This document shows, one piece after another, positions 49,534 to 59,112 of a stretch of DNA of 64,000 nucleotides (within the stretch, counting starts at the first letter, position 1; the number at the start of each line of letters is the position of its first letter). The stretch is taken from the NCBI RefSeq assembly GCF_014649915.1, contig NZ_BMTY01000015.1, forward strand, positions 96,793-160,792, read 5' to 3'. The notes below the pieces were generated by a model, which was not told the origin of the DNA, did not search any database, and saw only the letters and a list, made by a program, of their open reading frames with translations. This stretch comes from Streptomyces toxytricini. GTDB taxonomy: Bacteria > Actinomycetota > Actinomycetes > Streptomycetales > Streptomycetaceae. Made by a program: the position numbers and the translations under genes.

Positions 49534-50547
49534 GTGAGCGCTGAGCGCTGTCCAGATTGCGACGCTGCGGGCGTCGACTGCGGGTGTGCGCCCGGCGCGG
49601 GTGGGGGCGGTTTCGAGCCACTGAGGGTCCGCCCGTACGTGACACTGCCCCACCCGGGCGACCCCTCGGCCCACGGCCCGCAGCCGCCACGCCCTGCGCA
49701 GCCGCCGGTGCACGGCGTCATGGCCGAACCCGCCCCACCGCACACGCCCCCGCCCGGGCCCGGCCCGGAGGCGGCGACCCCGGCGTACGGCACACCCGTA
49801 TGGCCGGACACCCCGCCGCAGGCGTACTGGCCGGCCGAAACGGCCCCCCTGCCGCCGGTCCCGCCGGCACCGGTGCAGGACCTCGGCCTGCTCGCACAAC
49901 CGCACGCCAAGGGGCAAAGGGGAAGGGACGGGGGAGGGGGCGGGGCCCCCGGGGGCAAGCGCACGGGCGGCGGCTCCCGGCGCCGCCGGTTTCCGACGGT
50001 CCTGGCGGGCACCGGCACGGTGGTCGCCGTCGGCACGGTGGCGCTGGCGATGGGCATGCTGTCGCGTTCCGTCGAGAGCGACACGGTCCTCCTGGACGCC
50101 AAGCCCTCGGCGCCCGCCGCGAGCGTCCTCCCGACGACCCCGGCGGAGTCGGCGTCCCCCTCGGCCGCTCCCACCAGGCCGGCTTCGCGCTCGGCGTCCC
50201 CGTCCGCGTCGAAGTCGACGTCCGCGTCGCCCACCGCGTCGGCTCCGTCGACCGCCGCCGCAGCTCCGGCCGCACCGCCCGCCACGGCGAGCCCGAGCCG
50301 TTCGGCGACCGGCTCCCCGTCCCCGTCGAAGGCACCCACCCTCCGCCAGGGCGACTCGGGCCCGGAGGTGGAGAGGATGCAGCGCCTGCTGGCGGCCGAC
50401 GGCGTGTACGGCGGCAGGATCACCGGCCGGTTCGACAACCGGACGAAGGAAGCCGTCGCGGAATTCCAGTGGCGGAACGAGATCTACACCGACGGCTACG
50501 GCGTCTACGGCCCCGCCACCCGCAAGGCCCTGGAACGCACCGCCTGA
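49534..50547 (+). CDS. Membrane-anchored peptidoglycan-binding (PG_binding_1) protein
   Basis: 337 residues. The N-terminus has Cys motifs CPDCDAAGVDCGC, which may bind zinc, then a Pro-rich cytosolic region. One membrane segment (TVLAGTGTVVAVGTVALAMG, about 152-171) leads to an extracellular Ser/Pro/Ala linker and a PG_binding_1 domain: LRQGDSGPEVERMQRLLA, GRFDNRTKEAVAEFQWRNE and YGPATRKALE. It could link envelope state to the cytosol, though that is inferred. The GTG has a GGGAGGGAG RBS. Confidence 0.8.
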   Translation: MSAERCPDCDAAGVDCGCAPGAGGGGFEPLRVRPYVTLPHPGDPSAHGPQPPRPAQPPVHGVMAEPAPPHTPPPGPGPEAATPAYGTPVWPDTPPQAYWPAETAPLPPVPPAPVQDLGLLAQPHAKGQRGRDGGGGGAPGGKRTGGGSRRRRFPTVLAGTGTVVAVGTVALAMGMLSRSVESDTVLLDAKPSAPAASVLPTTPAESASPSAAPTRPASRSASPSASKSTSASPTASAPSTAAAAPAAPPATASPSRSATGSPSPSKAPTLRQGDSGPEVERMQRLLAADGVYGGRITGRFDNRTKEAVAEFQWRNEIYTDGYGVYGPATRKALERTA

Positions 50548-50983
50548 CACCTCCGAAACCGAAGCCCGGTCGGCGGCGGGCGCCCGCCCCTGCCTCCGCC
50601 GCGGCGCAGCCCGGCCGGCGTCGCCGCAGGACGTCCCGCACGCCGCCGTCGCCCCGGACTCGACGGCCCACACCGCACGGCCGGGCGCGGCGTCGTCGAG
50701 CGCTGGTTCCGCAAGCGCAGCAGGGCGCAAGTCGGGCCACCCGATACGGCTGCCGCCCGCCCGCACACGGTGCACCCCGGACTCGCGGTCTCCGGCATGC
50801 CCGCCCCGGAGCCCCCAGCCGCTCCTCCGCCCGTCCGCGACCGGCGGCCGCCGTCTGCCCGCGCGCGGGGCCGGGGCACACCCACCCCGGCCCACCTCCG
50901 GTCGCCTCACGGGCCCGGGTTTCAGCACATCCGGAGGCCGAGTGGCGAACACGCCCCCATGTTTTGTATCGTGTAGGAACAAA
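50548..50983 (+). other. Gene-less stretch
   Basis: About 435 bases between the end of the PG-binding gene and the hairpin before the HAD gene. It is GC-rich, and no frame carries a convincing start, RBS or recognisable protein. Near 50958-50980 the sequence becomes AT-rich (ATGTTTTGTATCGTGTAGG), which may hold a promoter for the next gene. Confidence 0.4.
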
Positions 50984-51036
50984 GTGGTTCCGTCCGCATT
51001 CCCTGACCGGTGGACGGAACCGCTTGTTTTCTTTCT
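50984..51036 (+). terminator. Hairpin plus T-rich tract in the leader of the HAD gene (attenuator-like)
   Basis: GTGGTTCCGTCC (50984-50995) pairs with GGACGGAACCGC (51012-51023), 12 bp with one G-T, loop of 16 bases. TTGTTTTCTTTCT follows. This has the shape of an intrinsic terminator and ends about 24 bases before the next ATG, so it may attenuate that gene. A plain terminator of the previous gene is the alternative. Confidence 0.55.
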
Positions 51037-51059
51037 CCCGCCCGTCTGGAGCCCCGCCG

Positions 51060-51743
51060 ATGCCGGCCAGCACCACCACCGCCCCCGCCGTCCTCACCGC
51101 CAAGGCCCTCCTCCTGGACATGGACGGCACCCTGGTCAACTCGGACGCCGTGGTCGAGCGCTGCTGGCGGGAGTGGGCCGTCTCGCACGGCCTCGATCCG
51201 GAGGAGGCCCTCAAGGTGGTCCACGGCCGCCAGGGCTACGCCACCATGGCGATCCTGCTGCCCGACCGCCCGATGGAGCTCAACCACGCCGAGAACGCGG
51301 TGATGCTGGCCCGCGAGACCGCCGACACCGACGGCGTCGTCCCGATCGGCGGGGCTCCGGAGTTCATGCGGGCCATCGCCGGGCTGCCGCACGCCCTGGT
51401 CACCTCCGCCGACGCCGCCCTCGCCTCGGCCCGGATGGGAGCCGCCCGGCTGCCGCTGCCCGAGGTGCGCGTCACCGCCGAGTGCGTCGAGGCCAGCAAG
51501 CCGCACCCCGAGGGGTTCCTGAAGGGCGCCGCGGAGCTGGGCGTCGACCCCGCCGACTGCATCGTCTTCGAGGACTCCGCCGCCGGCATAGCCGCGGGCA
51601 GGGCCGCCGGCATGCGCGTGGTCGGCATCGGCCCGCGCGCCGCCGAGCACGGCCCCACGGCGCACGTCCCCGACCTGACCTCCGTCGAGGTGACCACCGC
51701 CCCCGACGGCTCGATCCACCTCACGCTCACCCCCGCCGCCTGA
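51060..51743 (+). CDS. HAD-IA phosphatase (sugar-phosphate phosphatase-like)
   Basis: 227 residues. Motif I LLLDMDGTLVNSD holds the nucleophile Asp and acid/base Asp; HALVTSADAALAS is motif II (Ser instead of Thr-rich), KPHPEGFLKGA motif III Lys, and VFEDSAAGIAAGRAAGM motif IV. It resembles DOG1/GPP-like sugar-phosphate phosphatases. GGAG lies 8 bases before the ATG. Confidence 0.85.
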   Translation: MPASTTTAPAVLTAKALLLDMDGTLVNSDAVVERCWREWAVSHGLDPEEALKVVHGRQGYATMAILLPDRPMELNHAENAVMLARETADTDGVVPIGGAPEFMRAIAGLPHALVTSADAALASARMGAARLPLPEVRVTAECVEASKPHPEGFLKGAAELGVDPADCIVFEDSAAGIAAGRAAGMRVVGIGPRAAEHGPTAHVPDLTSVEVTTAPDGSIHLTLTPAA

Positions 51744-51809
51744 CCCGCACCCGGCAGCCACGCCTGCCGCGCGGGGCGAGCCTCCTCCCCCGGACGCACC
51801 ACCGGCCCC

Positions 51810-51843
51810 CGGCCCCCGTAGGCACGTACGCCGACGGGGGCCG
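51810..51843. terminator. Convergent hairpin terminator
   Basis: CGGCCCCCGT (51810-51819) pairs with ACGGGGGCCG (51834-51843). It lies between the HAD gene and the convergent TMEM165-like gene. Confidence 0.6.
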
Positions 51844-51860
51844 TGCGGCGCACCGCGGGC

Positions 51861-52454
51861 TCAGCCGACGACGGCCTCGTACAGGGAGAACCCGCCCAGG
51901 GCGATCATCACGGCAGCCGCGATCTTCGTGATGAGGCGCAGGGGGACGTACTTCATGAGGGTCCGGCCGCCGAGGATGCCGATGCCGGCGACCGCCCAGA
52001 GGGCCAGTACGGCGCCGATGCCGACGGAGAGCGGGTTGTCGTAACGGGCGGCGAGGTTGGCGGTCATGATCTGCGTGAGGTCGCCGAACTCGGCGACGAG
52101 GATCAGCATGAACCCGGCGCCGGACACCTTCCAGAAGGACTGGTCGGCGGGCGGCTTGACGTCCTCTTCCCCGTCGTCCTTCTTCAGCAGCAGCATCGCC
52201 GCGCCGGCGAGGAAGAGCACGCCGACGACCGCCTGGACGAGCCGGTGCGGCAGCAGGGTGAGGACGCTGCCGGCGGCGATGGCGAGCGCGACGTGCACGG
52301 CGAAGGCGGCGGCGACTCCGGCGAAGACGTACGAGGCGCGGTAGCGGGTGCCGAGGACCAGGCCGGCGAGGGCCGTCTTGTCGGGCAGTTCGGCGAGGAA
52401 GACCACGCCGAAGGCGATGGCCGTGACGGCGATGCTGAAGTCGGTGCTGAACAC
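51861..52454 (-). CDS. TMEM165/GDT1 (UPF0016) family Mn/Ca exporter
   Basis: 197 residues with six membrane segments in two repeats. Each repeat carries the family motif E-x-G-D-[KR]-[ST], seen as FLAELPDKTALAGL (a variant, E-L-P-D-K-T) and VAEFGDLTQIMTANL (E-F-G-D-L-T). These acidic sites carry Mn or Ca out of the cytosol in exchange for protons. A yybP-ykoY Mn riboswitch lies upstream, so manganese is the likely substrate. The central loop with KKDDGEEDVK is cytosolic. ATG at 52454. Confidence 0.9.
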   Translation of the reverse strand: MFSTDFSIAVTAIAFGVVFLAELPDKTALAGLVLGTRYRASYVFAGVAAAFAVHVALAIAAGSVLTLLPHRLVQAVVGVLFLAGAAMLLLKKDDGEEDVKPPADQSFWKVSGAGFMLILVAEFGDLTQIMTANLAARYDNPLSVGIGAVLALWAVAGIGILGGRTLMKYVPLRLITKIAAAVMIALGGFSLYEAVVG

Positions 52455-52589
52455 GGGGCTGGGACCTCGATCGGTGGGCGGGCGGACGCCGCCGTTCCGA
52501 GAGACCTGGCGTGCTGTGTCAGGGGTCGCTTCGGCTCGGCGGCGCCCTGACGGTGTTCGTTGCGCCCGTGGCGGTGCACGGGTGCGGTG

Positions 52590-52712
52590 AACGCGGACAG
52601 GACACTGCGGCCGAAGGTCTCGCTGGCCGGCCGCGGCGTGCGGCCTGCCTCCGGGCGCCGGCTGGGTGGCCCAGCAGTATGTCGACGGTCCGGCGAAGAG
52701 CTACTCCCCTTC
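52590..52712 (-). ncRNA. yybP-ykoY manganese riboswitch
   Basis: On the minus strand the 5' part reads AGAAGGGGAGTAGCTCTTCG (52713-52694) and the 3' part GAGACCTTCGGCCGCAGTGT, ending near 52600. GGGGAGTAG and GAGACCTT are the conserved halves of the Mn-binding site. A GC stem-loop lies between them. It leads into the TMEM165/GDT1 gene about 140 bases further on. It should turn the exporter on when Mn is high. Confidence 0.85.
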
Positions 52713-53056
52713 TGCTCAGCCCAGGATACGCGACGACGGGGCCGCCGTGAGGAGGCGGGCGGCCGGGGGGCGGCCCGCGGACGACCGGGCGGGGCGGCCC
52801 GCCCGAGGCATACGGCCGGAGCCCCTGACGCTCCGGCCCACCCGCTCCTACACGCGGGGCTTCCGCCGCCCCCCAAGCACCGGAATCTCAACGTCCGCTT
52901 AATCCGGGGAAGTTACCCGCCCACAAGCCTGACGTGCACATGTCGCAAGCCGGTAACCTGGCGCCCGCCGTCACGCAATCCGGCACCGCCACCCTGGCCG
53001 CGGCCCCTTCCGCGGGGCCTTCCGGTCTCCACACCCCCCACCCAGGGAGCTCCCCC

Positions 53057-53719
53057 ATGGCCCTTTCGGCCCGCATATCCCCCGTCTACGCGCGTCGCAT
53101 TGGCGTGCTCGCGTCATCCGCTGCGCTCGCCTCCCTCGCGTCCCTCGTGAGCGCCCCCGCCGCGCACGCCGCCCCGCCCACCCCCATCAGCGCCTCCTCC
53201 GCCCGCGCCTACCTCGCCACCGTCACCCCCCGCGCCGAAGGCTCCCTCACCGGCTACAGCCGCTCGCTGTTCCCCCACTGGAGCACCGTCTCCGGCACCT
53301 GCAACACCCGCGAGACGGTCCTCAAGCGGGACGGCTCCGGCGTCGTCACCGACTCCTCCTGCGCCTCCGTCCGCGGCTCCTGGTTCTCCGAGTACGACGG
53401 CGCCACCTGGACCGCCGCCTCCGACATCGACATCGACCACGTCGTCCCGCTTGCCGAGGCCTGGCGCTCCGGGGCGTCCTCCTGGACCACCTCCCAGCGC
53501 CAGCAGTTCGCGAACGACCTCACCCGCCCGCAGCTCATCGCCGTCACCGACCACGTCAACCAGGCCAAGGGCGACAAGGACCCCTCCGACTGGATGCCCT
53601 CCCGCACCTCCTACCGCTGCACCTACGCCCGCATGTGGGTCCACGTGAAGCAGTACTGGGGCCTGGGCATGGACTCGGCGGAGAAGGCGGCCCTGGTCAA
53701 CGAACTGAACGCCTGCTGA
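53057..53719 (+). CDS. Secreted HNH endonuclease family protein
   Basis: 220 residues. The signal peptide ends near AHAAP (about 38). The nuclease domain has TASDIDIDHVVPLAEAW, ANDLTRPQLIAVTDHVNQAK and KGDKDPSDWMPSR, the H-N-N/H pattern of secreted GmrSD/DUF1524-like nucleases. It probably digests DNA outside the cell. Two Cys pairs can form disulfides. AGGGAG is 6 bases before the ATG. Confidence 0.85.
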   Translation: MALSARISPVYARRIGVLASSAALASLASLVSAPAAHAAPPTPISASSARAYLATVTPRAEGSLTGYSRSLFPHWSTVSGTCNTRETVLKRDGSGVVTDSSCASVRGSWFSEYDGATWTAASDIDIDHVVPLAEAWRSGASSWTTSQRQQFANDLTRPQLIAVTDHVNQAKGDKDPSDWMPSRTSYRCTYARMWVHVKQYWGLGMDSAEKAALVNELNAC

Positions 53720-53846
53720 CGACGGGCCGGCGGCGCCGCGCCCCGGCCACCCGCCGCCCGCCGGGACCATTTCCCCCGCCAGGGGGAGGCCCGCCGCCCC
53801 CTCCCCGTCGTACCGTGATCGCAGGGTCGTCAGGAGGGGGAGTTCG

Positions 53847-55526
<1,680 letters not shown>

Positions 55527-55656
55527 GGCCGGACCCGCGCGCCGGACGGGCGGGTGCCGGGCGTACGCTGTATGGCTGTCAAGCCGCTCCTGCCGCTCCC
55601 CCGCGACGTCGCGGCGCCGTACGCCGTCGCACGCCAACCGGAGTGGGGAGTCCCGC

Positions 55657-56274
55657 TTGTTTGAGACGCTGGGGTCGCTGACCACGAGCCCGTGGATCTA
55701 CGCCGTGGTGGCCTTGTCGGTGGTGCTGGACGTGTTCCTGCCGGTACTGCCGAGCGGCGTCCTGGTGATCACGGCGGCTGCGGCTGCGGCGGCGGCCGGC
55801 GCGGCCGGGCCGGTGCCGGTGCCGGAGCAGGTGCCGGACATCGCGGCGCTGCTGGTGATCGCCGCCACGGCGTCGGTGCTGGGTGACATGGCGGCCTTCC
55901 GGGTGGCCCGGCGCGGCGGCGGCCGGCTGGAGCGGGCCATCGCCCGCTCCCGCAGGCTGACGCTCGCCCAGGAGCGCCTCGGTGCGGCGCTGGCCCGCGG
56001 CGGCGGCGCCCTCGTCGTGATCGCCCGGTTCGCGCCCGCGGGCCGCTCGGTGGTCTCCCTCGGCGCCGGCAAGACCCACCGCAAGGTGACGGAGTTCCTG
56101 CCCTGGTCGGCCCTGGCCGGCCTGGCCTGGGCCGGCTACAGCGTCGCCCTGGGCTACTTCGGCACCCAGTGGCTGGGCGCGGCCTGGCTCGGCACCGCCG
56201 TGTCGGTGCTCGCCCTGTTCGCGGCGGGCGCCCTGGCCGGCTTCGTCATCCGCCGCCCGTCGCCGGCGGTATAG
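55657..56274 (+). CDS. DedA/VTT-domain membrane protein
   Basis: 205 residues, about five membrane segments. LDVFLPVLPSGVLVITAAAA at the N-terminus and VIARFAPAGRSVVSLGAGKT, the DedA/VTT signature with F-x-P-x-G-R, identify it. The family moves phospholipids or polyprenyl lipids across the membrane. The start is a TTG (55657) with GGAG and GGGGAG upstream. Codon use resembles its neighbours. Confidence 0.82.
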   Translation: MFETLGSLTTSPWIYAVVALSVVLDVFLPVLPSGVLVITAAAAAAAAGAAGPVPVPEQVPDIAALLVIAATASVLGDMAAFRVARRGGGRLERAIARSRRLTLAQERLGAALARGGGALVVIARFAPAGRSVVSLGAGKTHRKVTEFLPWSALAGLAWAGYSVALGYFGTQWLGAAWLGTAVSVLALFAAGALAGFVIRRPSPAV

Positions 56275-56471
56275 CGGCAGCGGGCGCCCGCACCTGTACG
56301 CCACGTACGTGCTCCTGTCCCCCGGACGGCGCACGGGCTCACCCGTTCACCCAGCCCGGATCGCCGTGTCCGGCGGTGGCTCCTAGCGTCGCAGGGAGGC
56401 GCACAGCCGAATTCCGCGTCACATCCGTGGCGGGGTCGCGCCGTTTCGAGGAGCCCCGAGGAGTTCTCTCC

Positions 56472-56969
56472 ATGACCGCCAAGCTGCCGAACCGCCGCCT
56501 GCTGGGCCTCGCGGCCGCGACGCTCGCCGTGGCCGCCGCGACCGCCACTCCCGTCACCGCAGCCCCGTCCGTGACCTCACCGACCGCGTCGGTCTCCCCG
56601 ACCAGTGCAGCCCCGGGCAGCCGCGTCAGCCTGACGCTCCGCGGCTGCGCGACGCGGGCGGCCAGAGCCACGTCCACCGCCTTCGGCGATGCCCGCCTCG
56701 CCCCGGCGACGGGCGACGGCACGGCCCTCTTCGGAGCGGCGACCGTCTACAACAACGCCTCGACGGGCGCGCACTCGGTCACCTTCGACTGCGGCGACGG
56801 CTCCCGGATCACGGTGTCCCTCCAGGTCACCTCGGGCGCGGCCCGTGGCGGCACCGGCGGCAGCATCGGCGGCGCCAACCCTGCCCTGATCGCCGTCGGC
56901 GGCACACTGGCCGCGAGCGCCCTCGGTGCGGGCGTCTGGGTCCTGCGCCGCCGCACCCGCACCACCTGA
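56472..56969 (+). CDS. Secreted protein with C-terminal membrane anchor
   Basis: 165 residues. A signal peptide ends near TAAPS (about 31). The exposed domain is beta-rich with two Cys (LRGCATRAAR, TFDCGDGSR) that probably form a disulfide. The end is a hydrophobic stretch LIAVGGTLAASALGAGVWVL followed by RRRTRTT, a membrane anchor. The function is unknown. GAGGAG is 8 bases before the ATG. Confidence 0.75.
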   Translation: MTAKLPNRRLLGLAAATLAVAAATATPVTAAPSVTSPTASVSPTSAAPGSRVSLTLRGCATRAARATSTAFGDARLAPATGDGTALFGAATVYNNASTGAHSVTFDCGDGSRITVSLQVTSGAARGGTGGSIGGANPALIAVGGTLAASALGAGVWVLRRRTRTT

Positions 56970-56984
56970 GGGCCGGCGGGGCGG

Positions 56985-57212
56985 CTACGCGGCCGGCGCC
57001 GCCGCCCCCCGTACCTGCAGCCCGTCGAGCAGGTCCCGCGTCGCCTCCGCGACGGCGTCCACGGCGGCGTCGAAGACGGCCTGGTTGTGCGCGGCGGGCG
57101 CCCGGAAGCCGGACACCTTACGCACGTACTGCAGCGCGGCGGCGCGGATCTCCTCCTCGGTGGCCTTCTCGGGGATGGCGGGCGGTCGCAGCGTCTTAAT
57201 GGAACGGCACAT
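56985..57212 (-). CDS. DUF2277 family protein
   Basis: 75 residues, soluble. MCRSIKTLRPPAIPEKATEE and AALQYVRKVSGFRAPAAHN match the DUF2277 family, with a Cys at position 2 and an all-helical body. The function is unknown. It converges on the secreted-protein gene with a 15-base gap. Confidence 0.85.
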   Translation of the reverse strand: MCRSIKTLRPPAIPEKATEEEIRAAALQYVRKVSGFRAPAAHNQAVFDAAVDAVAEATRDLLDGLQVRGAAAPAA

Positions 57213-57226
57213 ACCCCCACTATCCG

Positions 57227-57772
57227 CTACCGGGACAGTTCCGCTCCGGACAATTTCACGATCAAGGCGGCCTGGAGCCGCGCCCGCACCTCGGGGTCGG
57301 CGACCTCGTCGAGCAGCCCGACCGCCTGCTGCATGGCGGCGGCCGCCCGCCGGTCCTCGCGCAGGGACGCGGTCTGTGCGGCCATGTGCCGCAGCGCGAC
57401 GTCGGCCCGCCGGTGGAAGAGCTGCCCGATCAACGTGACGACCACCCCGACAGAGCAGGTCACGATCCCGAGGTAGAGATCCCCGGACGTCTCGGCCCGC
57501 CACACGGCGAGCGCCACCCCGAACAGCAGGATCGCGCCCCCCGCCCCGGCGAACCACTGACTGGTGACGAAACTGCTCCGCGCCTGCGCCAGCCCGTAGG
57601 CGTAGTACTCCACCAGCACGGACGTGAAATCCCCGTCCCCCCGGCGCCCACCCCGCGGGAGCGCTCCCACATCCGCATACTTGCCATCCGGCTCCCCCTC
57701 CCGCTCCCCCATCCCGGCAAGCAGCCGCTCCCGCTCAACCCCCCGCCACCGCTCAAGCCTCTCCCCGAACAA
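57227..57772 (-). CDS. TRADD-N-associated membrane domain protein
   Basis: 181 residues. A cytosolic N-terminal part leads to two membrane segments (FAGAGGAILLFGVALAVW, about 91-108, and YLGIVTCSVGVVVTLIGQLF) with a short loop between, then a C-terminal helical part. VEYYAYGLAQARSSFVTSQW matches the family often linked to bacterial conflict systems. The start is uncertain: a TTG at 57772 or an ATG at 57712. The stop is 14 bases from the DUF2277 gene start. Confidence 0.65.
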   Translation of the reverse strand: MFGERLERWRGVERERLLAGMGEREGEPDGKYADVGALPRGGRRGDGDFTSVLVEYYAYGLAQARSSFVTSQWFAGAGGAILLFGVALAVWRAETSGDLYLGIVTCSVGVVVTLIGQLFHRRADVALRHMAAQTASLREDRRAAAAMQQAVGLLDEVADPEVRARLQAALIVKLSGAELSR

Positions 57773-57817
57773 CCCACCACCCCCACAACCGAATGCACGG
57801 ACGCGCCGGGCTCCCGC

Positions 57818-58111
57818 TCACTCCTCGCAGCCGCGCTCCAACACCAGCCCGACCGAGCCGCCTTCCAACCCGTTGCCGTCCTCGAGGTGCAGGTGCGCCC
57901 CGTCGTGAACACCGTCGCCGGCGAGCACCAGAAGATGCCCGGCAAGCGTCCGCAGCCCGGCGGCATTCGCCTCGATGACGACCTCTCCTCCGAGGTCCCG
58001 CACCTCGATCCGCGCCGCGGCATCCCAGGAGAAGGCGAGCGCTGGGCCCCCGGTGCCGCCCACGGCAACGTGCGTGCTCTCCACCGGACCCGAACCGTTT
58101 CCCGAAGTCAT
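57818..58111 (-). CDS. Small protein resembling Imm32 immunity proteins
   Basis: 97 residues. WDAAARIEVRDLGGEVVIEA, AAGLRTLAGHLLVLAGDGV and HLHLEDGNGLEGGSVGLVLE look like the Imm32 family, which is predicted to neutralise polymorphic toxins. No toxin gene is nearby, so a lone immunity gene or another role is possible. GGATGGGGG lies upstream of the ATG at 58111. Confidence 0.6.
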   Translation of the reverse strand: MTSGNGSGPVESTHVAVGGTGGPALAFSWDAAARIEVRDLGGEVVIEANAAGLRTLAGHLLVLAGDGVHDGAHLHLEDGNGLEGGSVGLVLERGCEE

Positions 58112-58151
58112 GCCCCCATCCTGCCCGCCCCAACCAACCGCCCACCCGGCC

Positions 58152-58547
58152 TCACGAGCGTGCGTGGCGCGCGTAAAGGCCGTTGACCTGCCCGATCCAG
58201 AACTCCATCCTGGCCCTCTCCGAGGAACCCTTGGGCAGCAAGCCGAGCTGCTGCGCCAGCGCGTAGAAGCCGGGGCCGGCGTCGTTCGCCCCCAGGTAGT
58301 TCACGAGCGCAGAAACCATGAGCCTGCTCTTCGGGAAGTCCCGCTCCACCACCAGGCCGAGCAAGTGCCCCATCCCCGCCCGTTCCTCGGGCCGCTCGAA
58401 GTCAAAGCCCGGCAGTCCGGTACGCCGAGCCAGCACCGAGCTCATCTCGGTGTACGTGGTGATCCTCCGAAGCCGCGCCCTCTCCACGAGGAACACCAGT
58501 CCGGCCCCGGCCAGTTGCTCCCACTCATCCTCACTCCGCCCGTACAC
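58152..58547 (-). CDS. Hypothetical protein
   Basis: 131 residues, soluble and helical, with WEQLAGAGLVFLVERARLRR, RTGLPGFDFERPEERAGMGH and GANDAGPGFYALAQQLGLLP. I do not know a family or function. I chose the second GTG (58547) because GAGGGG lies 6 bases upstream; the first GTG at 58553 has no room for an RBS. Its codon bias suits the host, unlike the island genes that follow. Confidence 0.65.
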   Translation of the reverse strand: MYGRSEDEWEQLAGAGLVFLVERARLRRITTYTEMSSVLARRTGLPGFDFERPEERAGMGHLLGLVVERDFPKSRLMVSALVNYLGANDAGPGFYALAQQLGLLPKGSSERARMEFWIGQVNGLYARHARS

Positions 58548-58553
58548 GTCCAC

Positions 58554-58917
58554 CCCTCACCCCAGAGCCGATGCCGCCCGAGTATGCCGCTCCACCAGCC
58601 CACCGAAGGCGCCTTTCCCCAAACCACCCCCGAAGAAGGGAGCCTTCGTCGGAATGGGCGGCGACGGCGTGGCCACGGACATTCGCCAGGTGCTGCCAGA
58701 TCACCCCGGCCCACGAGATGTACGAAGCCGAGCATCGTCCTGAGTGGGAGGTCACCCGCCGCTCGTCGAAGCTGTAGGAATCGACTTCCATGCTGTTCGC
58801 ATCCGCCCGGCTGTCTGACGAGCAGATCGGGGAAGGTCCGGCCGGCCGAGCCCGACGCGGAATGCGGCCCCCAAGTGGCACGGCGCCTCCTCGCAGCCTC
58901 CCGCCCCGAGAGCAAAC
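58554..58917 (-). other. Gene-less stretch, possible gene remnant
   Basis: About 360 bases with no convincing gene. A minus-strand frame across 58580-58810 contains DSYSFDERRVTSHSG and YISWAGVIWQHLANVRG, which read more like protein than a GC shadow, but it has no RBS and no family I know. It may be a decayed gene. Confidence 0.35.
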
Positions 58918-58957
58918 AAGGCCCAGGTCCCGGTTCGCTACCGGTGACCTGGGCCTT
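58918..58957. terminator. Hairpin terminator at the island edge
   Basis: AAGGCCCAGGTC (58918-58929) pairs with GACCTGGGCCTT (58946-58957), with an inner CCGG/CCGG pair, followed by TTGT. The same GGCCTTTGT precedes the intact tRNA at the other edge. Confidence 0.75.
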
Positions 58958-58971
58958 TGTCTATCTACCTA

Positions 58972-59007
58972 CTGGTGGGCGCGGGCCGACATAAGCTTCG
59001 TAAGTGC
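58972..59007 (-). other. Degenerate tRNA-Val fragment, att-like scar
   Basis: CTGGTGGGCGCGG (58972-58984) is identical to 63166-63178, the tRNA-Val 3' end. CCGACATAAGCTTCGTAAGTGC then matches CCGACATCTGCTTTGTAAGAGC of the tRNA (63193-63214) at 18 of 22 bases. Thirteen bases of the T-arm are missing between. This marks the far edge of an element integrated at tRNA-Val. Confidence 0.7.
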
Positions 59008-59112
59008 GCCCAACAGCGGCTGAGCACCCGGCGGCCCTGGCGATGAATGCCGTCCACGGTCCTCCGGAACTGCCTTTGTGCGCCGCCGTTGAGGTCAGCG
59101 GCGGATCTCAGA

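Noticed and set aside
58531..58881. Minus-strand gene of 116 codons
   Set aside because: Parts look protein-like, but it overlaps the start of a better gene, has no RBS and matches no family I know.
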